DNA of 64,000 bases from Cercis canadensis. Lineage: Eukaryota > Streptophyta > Magnoliopsida > Fabales > Fabaceae. Shown here in pieces: positions 12,582 through 26,400 of the stretch. The notes under the pieces were generated by a model. That model had not been told where the DNA came from. It did not search any database and worked only from the letters and a program-made list of their open reading frames with translations. Position numbers and translations under genes: made by a program. The stretch's first letter is position 1. Each line of letters begins with the position of its first letter. The DNA is taken from assembly GCA_003255065.1 (NCBI GenBank), contig QAOA01006980.1, forward strand, positions 199,671 through 263,670. Direction: 5' to 3'.

Positions 12582-15500
12582 TCAAGTACAATGACAACGA
12601 AGAGGAACTGAAACACCAGGTGGTTTTCTTCTCTCTCGAACAATGGCTTCTTTAATCATGGGCAACTTTTGATGAACTTTCCTCCATATATAATTCACAG
12701 CCCCATCCCAAGGTATTGGTCCAATACCACCTGGATGACCATTGTCATATTCAAAGATAGGCTGTACCTGAGCCATATTTTGACGGAACCTATCTTTCTG
12801 TTCTTTTGAAAACTTTTTAAGATGATCTACTAGCCAGCTTGGTCTCAGTGCATCACTAACTGCCACAAAAACTGAAAACTCTGCATAGTCTACCATACCT
12901 TCAAATGGGAGCTCAATGTTATCGCTGACAATGACAGGTATACAGAGACTTTGAATGGCATCAAAAATTCGGCATGATGTGGGTGTGTCCCCAGCTGGGT
13001 GCAAGCAAAACTCCGATGTTCTCATCCCTCTAATTGACTGCCCTCGTCCAGTGGCATTAGGAAAGCCTTCCTCCATAATAACACCAGGCTCATTAACCAC
13101 TAGATCCCACAATTTTTCTCTCACTAGGCCTCCCTGTAAATAGGATAGTTTGTAATGAGAGGAGCAAAAGAATAAAATTGCACAAATATTAAAACCAACT
13201 TTATCATACATTTGTTGCATGACGAGTAAAGAATTCAATTACTAAACTATCACACAGTAAAACACAGTGAAATCAAACTTCCTGTTTTATTAAGCAGTAG
13301 AAGATGATCTTCAACCTTATAGTAAATTAGAACAAATTAATGGAGGATGGACCCTCATGGATGTTCTATATGTTCCTTTAGCATGTGAAACCCTCTTAAG
13401 AACAAGGGTTACATGTGCCGCTAAATATTTAAAATGACTTCCAAGTCTCCAACCAACAAACATCTTGCTCCTTCTAATTGATTAACTCATGTCCCAACAA
13501 AGAACTTTCTATAATAGCAATGCCAGGTCTGAAGTGCACAGTAGGAAATGGTGAATGCATATCTTGTTAACAGGTCTCAAAGAGGAATTCATATATTTAA
13601 AGACATCTAAAACGATTCTACACTTTTAACAAATGTAACCATGTAATATCATGATGCTACTAAAGGTAACAAAGCATATCTACGCTGCTACAAGACAAAC
13701 AGCTACTGTGTATGTGCAAAATGGTATACACATGCAAAACCAAAATGCTCATATTCTAACTCTAAACAATTATTATCAAATTCATGGCTGATGACCTATG
13801 TCTAATGGCATGCTACTCTTCCATAAATAAGACAGGTGGAGGGTATTATCGGATTCATAAGGGAGTAGCATAAGGAGAAGTGATGGTACAATCAAAGAAA
13901 AAGGATGGAAGGAGGGTTGACAATAAGATGAATATTTCCTATTATAAAGCATGAACAAAACCCTGTTAAAGGATGGAATCATATACTGAGTGAGGTAAAC
14001 CAGAAAAGGTGAACTTTTACAAGTTGAGACGGATGATTTATTTGTTCTTATTATTGAGTGGTGAGTGATAGTGTTACACATAAGCATCCAATTGATTTTC
14101 AACCTAACAACCTCCGGCCTTATCTAGACAAAGTATAGTTTTGAAACATCAAACTTAGACTAAATCATAGATATGATGACACTTCCACAGATTAGTTCAA
14201 CTGACAGCAGATGTTTCCACTATGATGAAAACAATAGAAACAAGAGCAATGAGATAAAATAATAACAATGATCAAAATTGATGACTAAACAAGTCAGAAT
14301 AGTGAACGAATACAATCATATATTAAGGCAGATAGTTGAGAAAACAATTAAATTTGAGATCAACAACAAATAAAGTAAGAGTGGCTAGACTGTCAAGAAG
14401 ATAAAATACTGACCCGGTGCCTATGTTTAGCCCCTTTAAAATATAGAAGGGTGTGACGGTCCTTGTTTTCTGACAAGTGCAACCTTGGAAGTAGATGGGT
14501 GTATGGCACAATCACATCTTTAAGCAGTGAAACTTGGGTGTGTTGAATCATATATGGAGAGCTACAGTTAGATGATTTTGAGTCAAGTCTGTACCAACCA
14601 CCAAAATCCACCACAAGGAGAACAGCTGGGGCTATCTCATCTTTGACATGCCACATTGCAACTGGGTCTGCCAAAGAACGCTTCAGTTTAATCATAACCT
14701 GACAATCCAAAGACTAAATTATAAGCTCGTAACAGCATGTCCTGAAATCTGCTTCTTTTTCTTTTCGAAATCTATTATTTTGTTCTATACTATTGTTCTG
14801 AACATTATCATTGCAGTCTTCTATGCTTTTATGGCAGCTAAAGTGTTAGTATCCCCAATTTTTAAGACAAGCAGACACTTTGATATATAAAGCAATTAAA
14901 TATATTGGCTGACAAAAACAGGAAGGACTATATATTGAGCTCACTTGTCTAATGTCAAATGAATTAGAAAAAGTTATGATTAGGAAAAGTTCAACAGAAC
15001 AGTGATAACACCAACTACAGAGTATTGGCCACTGAAAGATAGAGAAAGAAAAATAAGCAAAAAGTTTAAAGCCTGATTTTAAGCACATAGCTATGAACTT
15101 TCTTAGAATGAGTAGTGCAATTAGTTTAAAAGCTTTCATTTTCTTTCCTAGTTTTCTTGAACTGTTCTCTCTTTTCAATTTATATTTATCATCTGTAGTA
15201 AATCTCAGAATGTAAAATAAGAACAATTCATTTGTAAATTACGTCAATAGAGAGAGCATTACCAATCTACCTATGATAAAGTAATCAAATTGATAAACAT
15301 ATCCGTAAACAAGAAGCAAAATTAAAAATACCAGCAGACATGGAAACTAAGCTTAAAGGCTCATCAAGTGGAACATACCAGTGAGAACAAACACATGGTC
15401 TCGCCCACCAGACCGTTTCCAAGCATCTGTATTCTTCACAAAATCCATTACCTCTCTCTGCCTCTGGTAATCCTCATTCCCCTCCTTCTTTCTAAACTGC

Positions 15501-16006
15501 CCTTTCGCCATACCCAGTTGCATTTCAGCACTGAGCGTCGCGAAGAAGGGCACAAAAACCACATCTGCTTCGTTAACATCAAAAACCCGTCTTGCAAACC
15601 CAGTTCGCTGAGGAGTCATCAAATCCCCCATGATCCAGTACTCCGCACTGTACTGCTTGATCAATGGGTTCTCAGGATATGGCGGGAATTTGCTGCCTTT
15701 GGCTAAATGGGTTGATCGACTCTCACGGTCTGCGTCACTGCCCAGCCTAGAATCTGCATCGAAGGACCAGTATTTGTTGAGAAGGCCATAGTTGAGGGAT
15801 CTGGGTAGGTCTGCAACGTAGACTTTGATGAAATCGGTGGTAGATTGAAGTGTATTGTGGTAAGCAAGAGGTGAAGAAAGAGAGGAACTTGAATGGTTAG
15901 AAGTGCTGGAGAAGAAGAGACCCAGTGAGAGAATGCACAGAAAGGTGAATACTAGGAACAGAGTAGGAATTGAGCAGAATGAAGGAGCATTATTCTTCAG
16001 AGCCAT
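12582..16006 (-). CDS. Exostosin-family glycosyltransferase (GT47), type II Golgi membrane protein
   Basis: Three coding exons at 15379-16006, 14414-14667 and 12582-13133 add to 1434 nt, or 477 aa, with GT/AG introns of 711 and 1280 bp. Residues about 11-32 form one hydrophobic signal anchor after a short basic N-terminus, as expected for a type II Golgi enzyme. The exostosin domain (about 58-425) shows KVYVADLPRSLNYGLL, ADVVFVPFFATLSAE, the split HVFVLT/DPVAMW junction, LLYFKGAKHRHRGG and the nucleotide-sugar-binding block SEFCLHPAGDTPTSCRIFDA with CIPVIVSD. GT47 enzymes build cell-wall polysaccharides (arabinan, xyloglucan, xylan side chains). The acceptor of this subgroup is not known to me; relatives are often annotated as ARAD-like arabinosyltransferases. 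A decayed copy of its last exon lies just downstream. Confidence 0.92.
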
Positions 16007-17470
16007 TGTTTCTTTCTTCTCCAGTCACTGGTTCAGTGCTTCCTTCCAATTTCCTCACTTGGATAGTACCAAAATGAAGTCTCAGCTTTAGAATCGGCAT
16101 GCAAATTGGGCCATTAAGGAAGACGAAATAGATTCAAGATCTACTATCACTTTCTTCATGTTATAGTTTGGATTCCTTAGACCATAAAAACCTATTCTGA
16201 GCTAATTTTCGGAATAAATGCTTTTTAAAATTTTAAATTAGTAATCTAATAAAATTACCATAAATTATAAAATTTATGTCTTGATTCCCTAATACATTGT
16301 TTTTGCAACATTCATGAATAAACAATGGTTACAACTAAACAATGAAATTGGGCATTTGTTATTAGGAAATCCTATCATGTGACATGAAAGTATGTGATAC
16401 TTTCTTAAAGTGACAATACCATAATTGTTGATATAAAAAATAATTGATCTTGATTGTTAAAAATAAACTGTCCAAATTAAATACTTTAATATCAATAACT
16501 GTGATACTGTCACGGCAAGAAAGTATCACATACCTCTTAAGTATGTAAAAAAAAATATCTTTTTAACCTATATGAATTTATTCCTTTCTTAATTTGAAAT
16601 TAGAAGAAACCATAAACACAATAAAGATAATATTGAACTAATTTTTTATTATCATTTACAAAATTCAATAATACTAATTCTACCTTTCAACCGCATTAAC
16701 TGAATCAAAAAGTAACTCAAAAAATACAAAAAAGTAGTCAAATTTTACCTACAAATATACCTTCTAAAAATGGAACAAATTACATCCATTTTTTTTAAAA
16801 AAAAATATATATATATTGCATCGCAAAATCTGTAGGAACAAGTTGCTCAACTGTATAAATCTGTAGGTTTTTTTTTTTTAAAAAAAAAAAGTTTGTTTGC
16901 ATGCATGGTTTTCTCTGTAAATACCTTCATCTTCTAAGTTCTGGTAATGATGATGGAACCACCCATAAAGATTAGAAAATAATGGACATCTTCCAAGTAT
17001 GGCACCCACGTAAGAACATTCTTGAAAGAATATTAATACTTCTATATTTTCACCCTTTTTTTTAACTTTTTTCCTCATCACAAGGGGTAATAAAAGGGAT
17101 AAAAAGTAAATCATTTTTGTATTATTTGAAAACCTCAAAAATGGTAGAGTAAATTTGTTTACAATTAGTTCATCAGGTCATATTGTTTTCGTTCACATGT
17201 GATGTATACACAAGAATATTGAGAGAGAGAGAGAGAGAGAAGATAAACATGAACAATTATTACATGATAATCATATAATCTATACATATACAGATTCCCC
17301 CCCAGATAAACATAATCATCTGTAGAACAATTTCAAAAAGACTATTGAGACTTAGATTACATCACTCGCCTAGGAAATCAACAAACAACTTCCTCACACC
17401 CTGAAGAAGGCAGAAGATTAATTTAATAAACACATGGCCCTTCATCTCAGGATCGAAATATGGCATCAAG
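16007..17470. other. Promoter of the GT47 gene and 3' flank of the PSI1-type gene
   Basis: No coding sequence is seen. The stretch contains the foldback element at 16387-16538, homopurine/AT tracts at 16790-16890 and a GA microsatellite at about 17219-17241. The 16007-16100 part carries the GT47 5' leader on the minus strand. The last 200 bases hold the PSI1 3' UTR. Confidence 0.5.
16387..16538. mobile_element. Small foldback MITE (family A, copy 1)
   Basis: This is an element of about 150 bp with inverted ends. The left end AAGTATGTGATACTTTCTT pairs with the right end AAGAAAGTATCACATAC. The AT-rich core matches the element at about 53191-53345 in the same orientation (GTGACAATA, TAAAAAATAATTGATCTT, AAATTAAATAC in order). 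Two dispersed copies with matching ends support a mobile origin. The superfamily is not clear and I could not fix a target-site duplication. Confidence 0.65.
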
Positions 17471-20400
17471 TTATGAACTTGGAATGTTATCGACCCGATC
17501 GATGACATCCAAGGCCTTGATTCGATCGATATCAAAGTCAATTACAGGAATGGCAGATGGCCTCCGGGTGGGAAATATATCATTCTTACATTCATTGATT
17601 GGGGAATGACTACTACTTTTGCTCAGCCTATGGTGCTTACTTAACCTAGTCTTGGCAGTGTCAAATTCCTGGCTCTTACTAATACCTGGTGTCAGTTTCC
17701 TCTTGCCAACATCTCGAAGCATTTGTTGATCTTCAACAGTTAACATGGGGGAAGTAGGGCGCGCTTTCTGCATGGATAACTGCACGGTCCTCTGGTTAGG
17801 AGAACGAATTGGGGATTTAACTGGTGATCTTATTCCTCCATTACTGATTCTTGCTTGGCTCACTAGGTGATGAAGCCAGACAACCAGTTCAAGTATATAA
17901 GCTTCTGTTTTCTCCTTATCAGCATGGTGTAGTGTTTCAATTCTCAACAAGTCAGTCTGGCCTGTAGGTTTACGGTTGACCTCAGACCTATATAAAATGG
18001 ATCAGAAAATCTAAGTAAAAAGTGAACGTAAAGGATGACAAAGAAAGCAAATCCAAAATTGTAAACTCACCCTGTATTTGCCCACTCTCCAACCCATCCA
18101 AAGCCATGATGAGCTCTGAATTAATCCAAATACAAGAGAGAAGAGATAATTAAATAATTGAATAGAGAACACAGAGAAGCTAATGATAATGATAATATGT
18201 TCAAAAGTAGACTAAGTGCCCATCTAAATATCAAATAGTCCATAAACAAAGAAACCTAAATTTCCCTCCAGGCATGGACTAATGAGGATTACAGGACATA
18301 ATAAAAGGGGAATTTGAACAAATACAAAGCATGTTACAAATTGCAAACACACAATGCAAGGATTGCTACGAGTAAGGGCCAACAAATTTACTTTGTTGTG
18401 TTGGTGGCAATGGGAACAAGCCACCGCAAAGTTTTCTCCATTTCAGCTTTGATTTGTGGGACTGTAAGCTGCAAGAATGTTTTCTTCATTCAGCTTTGAA
18501 TTCTAAAATAACTGGTCAGAGTAAATAAATAGACAGGAAATGGAACACAAGCTAAGTTTAACACCTGTTACAGTAATGAAGTAAATTACTTTGTAGTACT
18601 CATAACACGATAATTATAATTTAAAATTTCGATAAAAAAACTAAATATTCAGTTTTCTACATACCTAAATTAACCAGAATTGTTTTATGCATCTTATTTA
18701 GTAAAAGGAACAAAATAAATAATATAAATTCAGTTTTACTTCATTATGGCATATTTTTAATCTAATACAGTTTATCTTGATTGATAATCTAATACATAAT
18801 GAACTGTATTGGCGAAATGCATACCCAACTTTTACAATATATATAATAGATAAGCATGATAGATATGGAATACACACCTCTTCCTTGACCTGAAATGACT
18901 GTAACTTTGTGCGCAAAGCTGATTTTATACTAGGAGGTAAGCCTTGATATAAGGCATCTCTTGTATTAGGAGGCACAGAACTTGAACGAGATACCTGATT
19001 CAAATTAAAGATCAACTCAGGGAAAAGACCTTTCCATACATTTTGAGATCAGTTTCAGTTCAAAATGTGAAAATTTAAATATTTTCACACTAATAAAAAA
19101 ATGGCTTCATTTACAATTGTGATCATATCCTAGAATGAAAAAGCAACAATACAAGCTATCCAATAACTAAAAAAAATCATAAAACAAAATTAATCAAGAC
19201 ATAACATAAAAATACATATTATATAGTTGCCCCACATGCCCAGAAATTTTACTGGAGAAGACTTCCAACGGGTGTTCTTTTATCTTGCTTATACGGTATC
19301 ATGACCAATCAGTTGGGTGTTCTAACAGAGATGATATGTTCACAACCTTTGATCTCACAGGCAGCTCTTTGATATAGGGACACATGTAACCAATAGGTCC
19401 TAGATCTCTCAAGTGTGTGTTCCTAAATGCACAGGCACCTATTTGAATCTCTTGTAAGCATAAATGAATTGTAACTTCAGGGCTGAGGAATTGTTGGCAC
19501 ATGTTAAAATTCTCTCTCTCTCTAGAAAGATTCTTGACACCCTAAAAGTAAATGAATAAACACTGGATTGCTATTGACTGATTGCTTCGCCATATGAAAT
19601 GAGGTAGGAAAAAAGTTGATGAAAAAATTCACCAAAAAAATTGGTAAGCTCATCCTGCTGGAGTTTTGCTTGCATTTTGACAGTTGATTTTTTCCTCTGT
19701 TGAAATATAATGTAGGAAAAGATTTGGTCAAGACATATCAATTTATACAGAATCAGAAAACTGTGACAAGAATAGAGAAAGAAAAGCAAGAAATCGATAG
19801 TGCATGAGAGAGAGAGGAGACAAGAGAAAAGGAGCATATTCAATCACCAGTGGCGAAGTTTGGAATTCAACTGATAATTAATCCTGATTATATAAGCAAT
19901 TTGAAAGCAATCCTAACTCTCAGAATAATAGGCTAAGCAACCTCTAGAAGTAGTAAAGCTCATCAATAAAATGGTCATAACAATTAGAATACAAAAATAT
20001 CAACATATTACCCAAGTATCAATAAATCCCTAAATGAAAACATTAGTAAACATAACAATTCAAAGGGGGGAAGGGGAGAGGAGGGAGACAAGATAGGAGA
20101 GATATGAGTATTAGCCAATGATTTGGTGAGAAGTTTCTTTTCTATTAATTTGCAGGAAAAGTTGGCAAACAATTAAGCATAATCAGCATCAAGCCAAAAT
20201 GGTTGCAAGTTACAACAGTTAAGTATCCCCACAATGCCATAGTTAAGAAGATTGAAGTTTAAAATGGGGAAAAAAAAAAAAAAAAAGACAAACAAGAAAA
20301 AGTCTTCCTACAACACACTACCATGCGTGCTTGTGTGAAAGTGTTTCTCTGTTTCCGTGTTTTTTCCCCTTGTCAATTCTTGAAGTAATTACCAGATGCA

Positions 20401-23400
20401 TAATAGTTAGTGAGCATGACAAACAATAAGAACTTTATAAATAGATAGATAGATAGAGAGAGAAATTATGAACTTCCAAGCCAACAATACAATATTTTGG
20501 ATGATGCAATTTGAGTAAACTATAGTAACTCAGAAGAGTATCAACTTGAGTAAACTATGGGAACTCACAAGAGTATCAATTTGAGTAATAATATTTGCAT
20601 AATGCAACGCAAGACCAGCAGACCCTAACTTCTTATGGTTGCCTTGAGAATCTTTCACTTGCCTATCACTATCTGCAAGATTGAATAGGGAAAAATGTAT
20701 AAAAATATATTCTATTATACCTTCTTTTAAAATAATAAAAGAATTTATAGAGAAAAGTAAGAGAAGTACATAGAAGAAGCATAAGAAACCCTCCTAAAAC
20801 AATCAAAACACTACAGAGCAAAGTAACCAGGAGAAAATAAACAAAACATTAGCTTGAGCTGTCTAACCCCTCTGTAAACCCATCAGATCAGAGAGATGGC
20901 CCTAAAAAAATCATGCGCCGATACCCAATGAGAAGCCAAGAAAAAAAGTTATTTTAAAATTTTATTTTCACAAAGCAAGCCTTTTGTTTTTTCAAAAAAA
21001 TGAAAATAAAAATATTAAAATTTAAATGAGTTGGACTATAAAGGAGAAAATAAGTAAAGTTATATGAGAAGGTTGACAGATTAGAACATATTTTGCAAAT
21101 AGAGTCAAGCATAATATTCAAAACATGTTGAGCTAAAATACTTGAAAGATGCAATTTTGGTTAGCTCACATTTATGCATGCAACTTCATATCAAAGACAT
21201 GAAATCATACAACCTGGCCCTCAAAATTACACTAAAGAACAGGGTTCTGTTCTTTACTGAATGCTATATTCAGGTCCTCATCTCTTAATGAATGAAAAGT
21301 TCCTTTCATCAACAAATGATATACTATTTTTGTAAAAATTGACCAGAGCTAAACCATTTTTCAGGCATACAGGCTAGGGAGAAAATATAACAGCTTTCCC
21401 CTCCGCCATTATCCATATTGAGGAAGCCAGAGATAAAGGACAAGCATGTCCTCAGCTGATCATTATCAGAAATTTTTTTCAATTTTTAAAAGCATACCAG
21501 CATTACCAAATGCTTCATGGATCTCCAAATGTAGAAAATGGACAATATCTACAAGCTTTTCCATCACCTGCAGATACAATAATCAGATTAGTTATTTGTA
21601 TCAAGAGATACATGCTTCAGAATCAGGCACTGAAAAGAATACAGATCAACTGACACTAAAGAAAATAGAGTCAGTAAATCCAAGAATTGAGAGAGTACAA
21701 CCCTTAAATGCCAAATCACTGACATTAAAAGAAAAAAATTAACCATCTATAATTATGTTAAGAGCTAACATCTATTCCAACAAAAAATCCCCCACATGAC
21801 CAATGACTTGTGGGTCTAGTTGCACCTTCTCTGGTCATAAGAACCAAGGTGTTTGGTGCCGAGGGTTCTATTCCTGCTTGTGTGCTCCCCCTCCCCTTTC
21901 CCCAGCGCATTGCTCTACTAAGTAACCAGANNNNNNNNNNAAAAAAAAAAAAAAAAAAAAAAAAAGACCTCCCACATGAGAGCTACAGGAAACAACACTG
22001 TCTTCTTACCTCTTCCAAAATCTTGGACCAAAGTGATTTTTTCTTCAAATTTCTTACATGCTTCTTTTGACTCTTCAGTTCTGCTCTTAGAATAGCAAGG
22101 CTGTCTCCTATAAATTTTATTAATATTGGTCAATTAAAAATAAGAGTACTCATAGTAGTAACAAAAATTAACATAAGTATAACATACTTTTCCCCAATAC
22201 TTGGTCAGATTCCCGAACATCTGGACAGAGATTCATATTTCAGACTCAGATATAGGGCTCACAACAAATTGAATTCATAAAGATAAACAGAAAAATTGAT
22301 CAATCATATAAAATTCCAAATAAACAATGAAAGTCAGTTTCTTTCCACCTTAAAAAGACAAAATTCCACAGAAGAGCGGCAAATACTTTCATGCTGATTC
22401 TTCAACAAATGCTCCAACGCAAAACCAACTCAAAGGTCTTGGGGTTTTGTTATAATCATATCATGTGTGACATAGAAATAATTGACAGAGAGTAAAGCAT
22501 CATTTGTTCAATTTGGCTATTGGCATAGTTGAAAACAAATATAGATTAATTTTAAGAGAGAAAACTGAGTAATAATGAAGCATTGAGTGGCACCTAGCTA
22601 AGTATACCAAAACTTGAGATGGGCTAAGTCCAACCAAAAATACAAGCAATCAATTTCGAGAATTTGGCTCATAAAAAAAAATAAAAAAAATTAGATAACT
22701 GAAAACTTCCAAGATCAGCAGCACATATTTATTGCATCAAACTATCATTAAAAAAGATGAACTCTAAACAAACTAAATTTTTTCATATTAAATAAATAGA
22801 AGAACACAGGATGAAGTAACATCTATATATTGAAATCTAGGCCTATATTTACCCCTTTGTGTGGCATTTGAATTGTCCTCCTCTTGAAGCTTGCGCCTAT
22901 AATCTTGATCAAATCTGTCTAAGGCATGCAATTCATGATATAGTTCCTGCACCCATGGAAGAAGTTCAATTTTTTTAGGCTAAGGTTTAGAAACATCATC
23001 TGTGCAGCATTAAGAAACAAAAACCATTTGTTTCCATCAGGATGTCTATTCAACGCTTATTTTGGGCACCATGGAGCAGGAATGGAGTTAGATCATTACT
23101 TATTTTCAAATTTATATGATATATGAATTTCCGCCTGAGACTTTGGCCTTTACTCTCTTTAATCTGAGGTATCTAGTATTGTCTATTCCAAAACAGACTA
23201 TTGTTGCTACCAGTCAGATCAGTATTTTTTTTTTTTTCTTAATGTGCAAATCATGCCAAAATGGCATACATTCATAAGTAAAATCTATGTGCAAAAGTCT
23301 CCCAGGGTGAACAATGCAGGCTTTCATTAACTATGCTTTATCATTATTAAACAACACCCCTGGAGAAGATTTTCTACATCTTCAACCTCCTTCACAATCC

Positions 23401-26400
23401 AGGGAAAAAAAGGCTTTTTGTTTCAGTTGAGTATCATGCACTCCATATTTTAACCTTTTCCACAAGCTAGCCTGCTTTTGTTATACTCACAGCTGTATAC
23501 TGAACCAAGGTCATTAGCTGCTGCATCACCATCTCTGCCTCCTCTTTCAATTGCTTTTGTGGTGTAAGCTCTGAATCTAACCTAAACATCAAAAAAGATG
23601 GAGCAAACCTTGAGCACATTATTTTGTGTTACAAAAAAAAGTATATAAGGTAAAATAAATCAATCAATTAAAAATACTTTTCAAAATAGCGTTCCAGGTT
23701 GTGCCACTGAGGATCTTTACAACGATTTCCAAAACGTACAACTTCACCAGAAAAGACTTTCAATTCTTCTCTGCCACAACAGTACAAGATAGTGATCAGT
23801 TTATGAGATATTAAATGAAGAATTAAACCCCAAATCAAAGGTAGAAAGCTACTAAAAGAGCAAAAAGAAAGATGATCATAAAAACAAAAATATTATTCAG
23901 AATCTACCTCTTGTCTGCTGCAGCAATTCTTAGGAGTTCATCCATATCTCTGGATATCAAATTTTGTACTCCTTCAGATGGTAAAACCACCTCTTTTAAA
24001 GGCCTAATGTTCTCTTTTGATAGAGACTGCATCAGATTAGCACCCTTAACAATTGTATTTGCAACTTCAAAGGACAAAATTGAAATTTTATTCCCTTTCG
24101 TTGTCACACCCGATGTAAAACCACTGCTCAGGTTCAAATTTGTCATACTACTACCTAGTGTGTCCAAAACTTCTACTGCCTTACCAAACCCAGCTGTACC
24201 AGCTCTGCCCAAAAGTGAACTCACTTCTGAGACCTGTATTCCACCAAAAATTTTAAAAATAAAATAAAAACAACACAATCTAGTTAAGAAAACTTGAGAA
24301 CAAAATAGGTTTGGACACATTTCTACCAAAATTATACATACTTAAGTGTCTGCATGAGCTAAATGGTATGATATCTTTTCATACAAAATCTACATTTATA
24401 ATTATGAATGCTATCTCTATGTCACAGACACAGAAACTCACCAATTGTCTAGACAACAATATAAGGAATAACCATGCATATATTTAATGTCCTAGTCCAA
24501 AAAAAGATAGCAATTTTCTTTTTGGAATAAAAGAACATTTTATTGGAAGAGTAAGTACAAGGTTGGAGAACAAATATCCTCCTACAGCAGTAAAAGAACA
24601 AGAAAAACAAAACTGAAACTGAAAACATCAACTTAATGGAGCTAACCAGTCCCTTCATAAAACCAAAAAGTACACCCACAGAATTGCTATTAGCTTTAAA
24701 GCACAATGAGTCAAGAACAGCAATCTGTCCCAAACAAATTGCAATGGCCAAAATCACTGTCTAAAAACTCTAGCATTACAATCCGATCATTAACATCTAA
24801 CAACAGCAGAAAGTGCACATCCACACAAAGTCTTACTGTCCTTGCTCTACCAAAAACCTAAAAAATGAGTACTAAGAAAGATCCCACTCAGGTATCTGAG
24901 CATACCCATTCCTCCCAAACAAGGCATATAGTCTATTTCAAAGCTGCCAAGCCACATCAACAGTGTAGAAAACAAAGACTTTTACCTTAAAGGAACCATC
25001 ACCTTGCAAAAAGAAATAGTAAAAACAAGACAAGTTCTGACTGGAGGGATTATGGGCAAATATTGGAAAAAAGGATTACAAATGAATTGCCAGAAGAACC
25101 TAGAAACCAAACTATCCTATCAAAACGATTGTATAAATGAAAAGAATCAACCGTAGGCAACATTCATAGAAATGAAAGCAATGCTCTTGGAGACCAGGTT
25201 TCCAAGATTCAAACCCCCCCCTTCCTAGGCTTACAACAAACCTGCCAACTAAACAAGTGATCCTTCTTAGAGCTACCCACTCCCTATCACAAGAAGTCTT
25301 TTCAACTCTACCTATTACACCCATAGGAATTATGAATAAGGAAAGATGTAAAGAAAAATGCTAAACAAAAACCATGAATTAGTGTCAACCAACCCAACAA
25401 AGAAAAGAAAACCCCCTTCCAACTGTCCAGTCATTTTGAGACCTTCTGAACCACTAGGTTCCAAAAAGAAGTAGAACGCAGATTAGCCCCCAAAAGATCC
25501 CCCAATGGCGTAACAAAATTGAAGTGGTAAACATCTCAGCTTGAAAATTCTAGCTTCAGACAAATGCACCAAATCCATGCATACAACGTAGACCTTAACA
25601 AAACTGTACTCTCATTTCTACTCTCCAGGGGCTCAAAATGAATTTGCAGAAAATGCCCCTAATTTTACCAAGTGAGAAATTCCTTCCCAGAGTTAGGCAA
25701 GAGAACACATTTTCTTGAGAACTTTCCTAATACAATCAGGGACTTCAAGAAGAAGGACGCAACCCAGCAGAATCTGCTTCTGCTGCTGATGATGCTGTGG
25801 CTGGAGGGGGTGGAAACAGCAGTAGATCGTCCCGATCTCACCAGTAGAACCCTGCTATTGCTGCGGCAGGAGGAGGAGGGAGAGGGAAACGGCAGGTGGA
25901 CATATACCAGCCTTATCGGTAATGCAAAATTAAAGAAAAAAAAAGATTGGACAGAAACAGCCGTATCCATGTGTTGGATACATACAGGACACCGGTATGG
26001 CACCCCTGTTNTGGAAACAGCAGTGAGCTAGATCGTCCCGATCTCACCAGTAGAACCCTGCTATTGCTGCGGCAGGAGGGGGAGGGAGAGGGAAACGGCA
26101 GGTGGACATATACCAGCCTTATCGGTAATGCAAAATTAAAGAAAAAAAAAGATTGGACAGAAACAGCCGTATCCATGTGTTGGATACATACAGGACACCG
26201 GTATGGCACCCCTGTTGCCCTATCCATGCTTCCTTGGCCACTCTCATCTCAGCATGGACAGACAGGCTTATGACAGGGTCCAACTGTCTTGATATATGAC
26301 CAGCTGACAGACAGCATCTAAATATGCAATTTCTCTAGGAAAAACATACTTAATACAATGCTTTCCATGTATCAAAGATTTAAAGAAGCAACTTCTAAAT

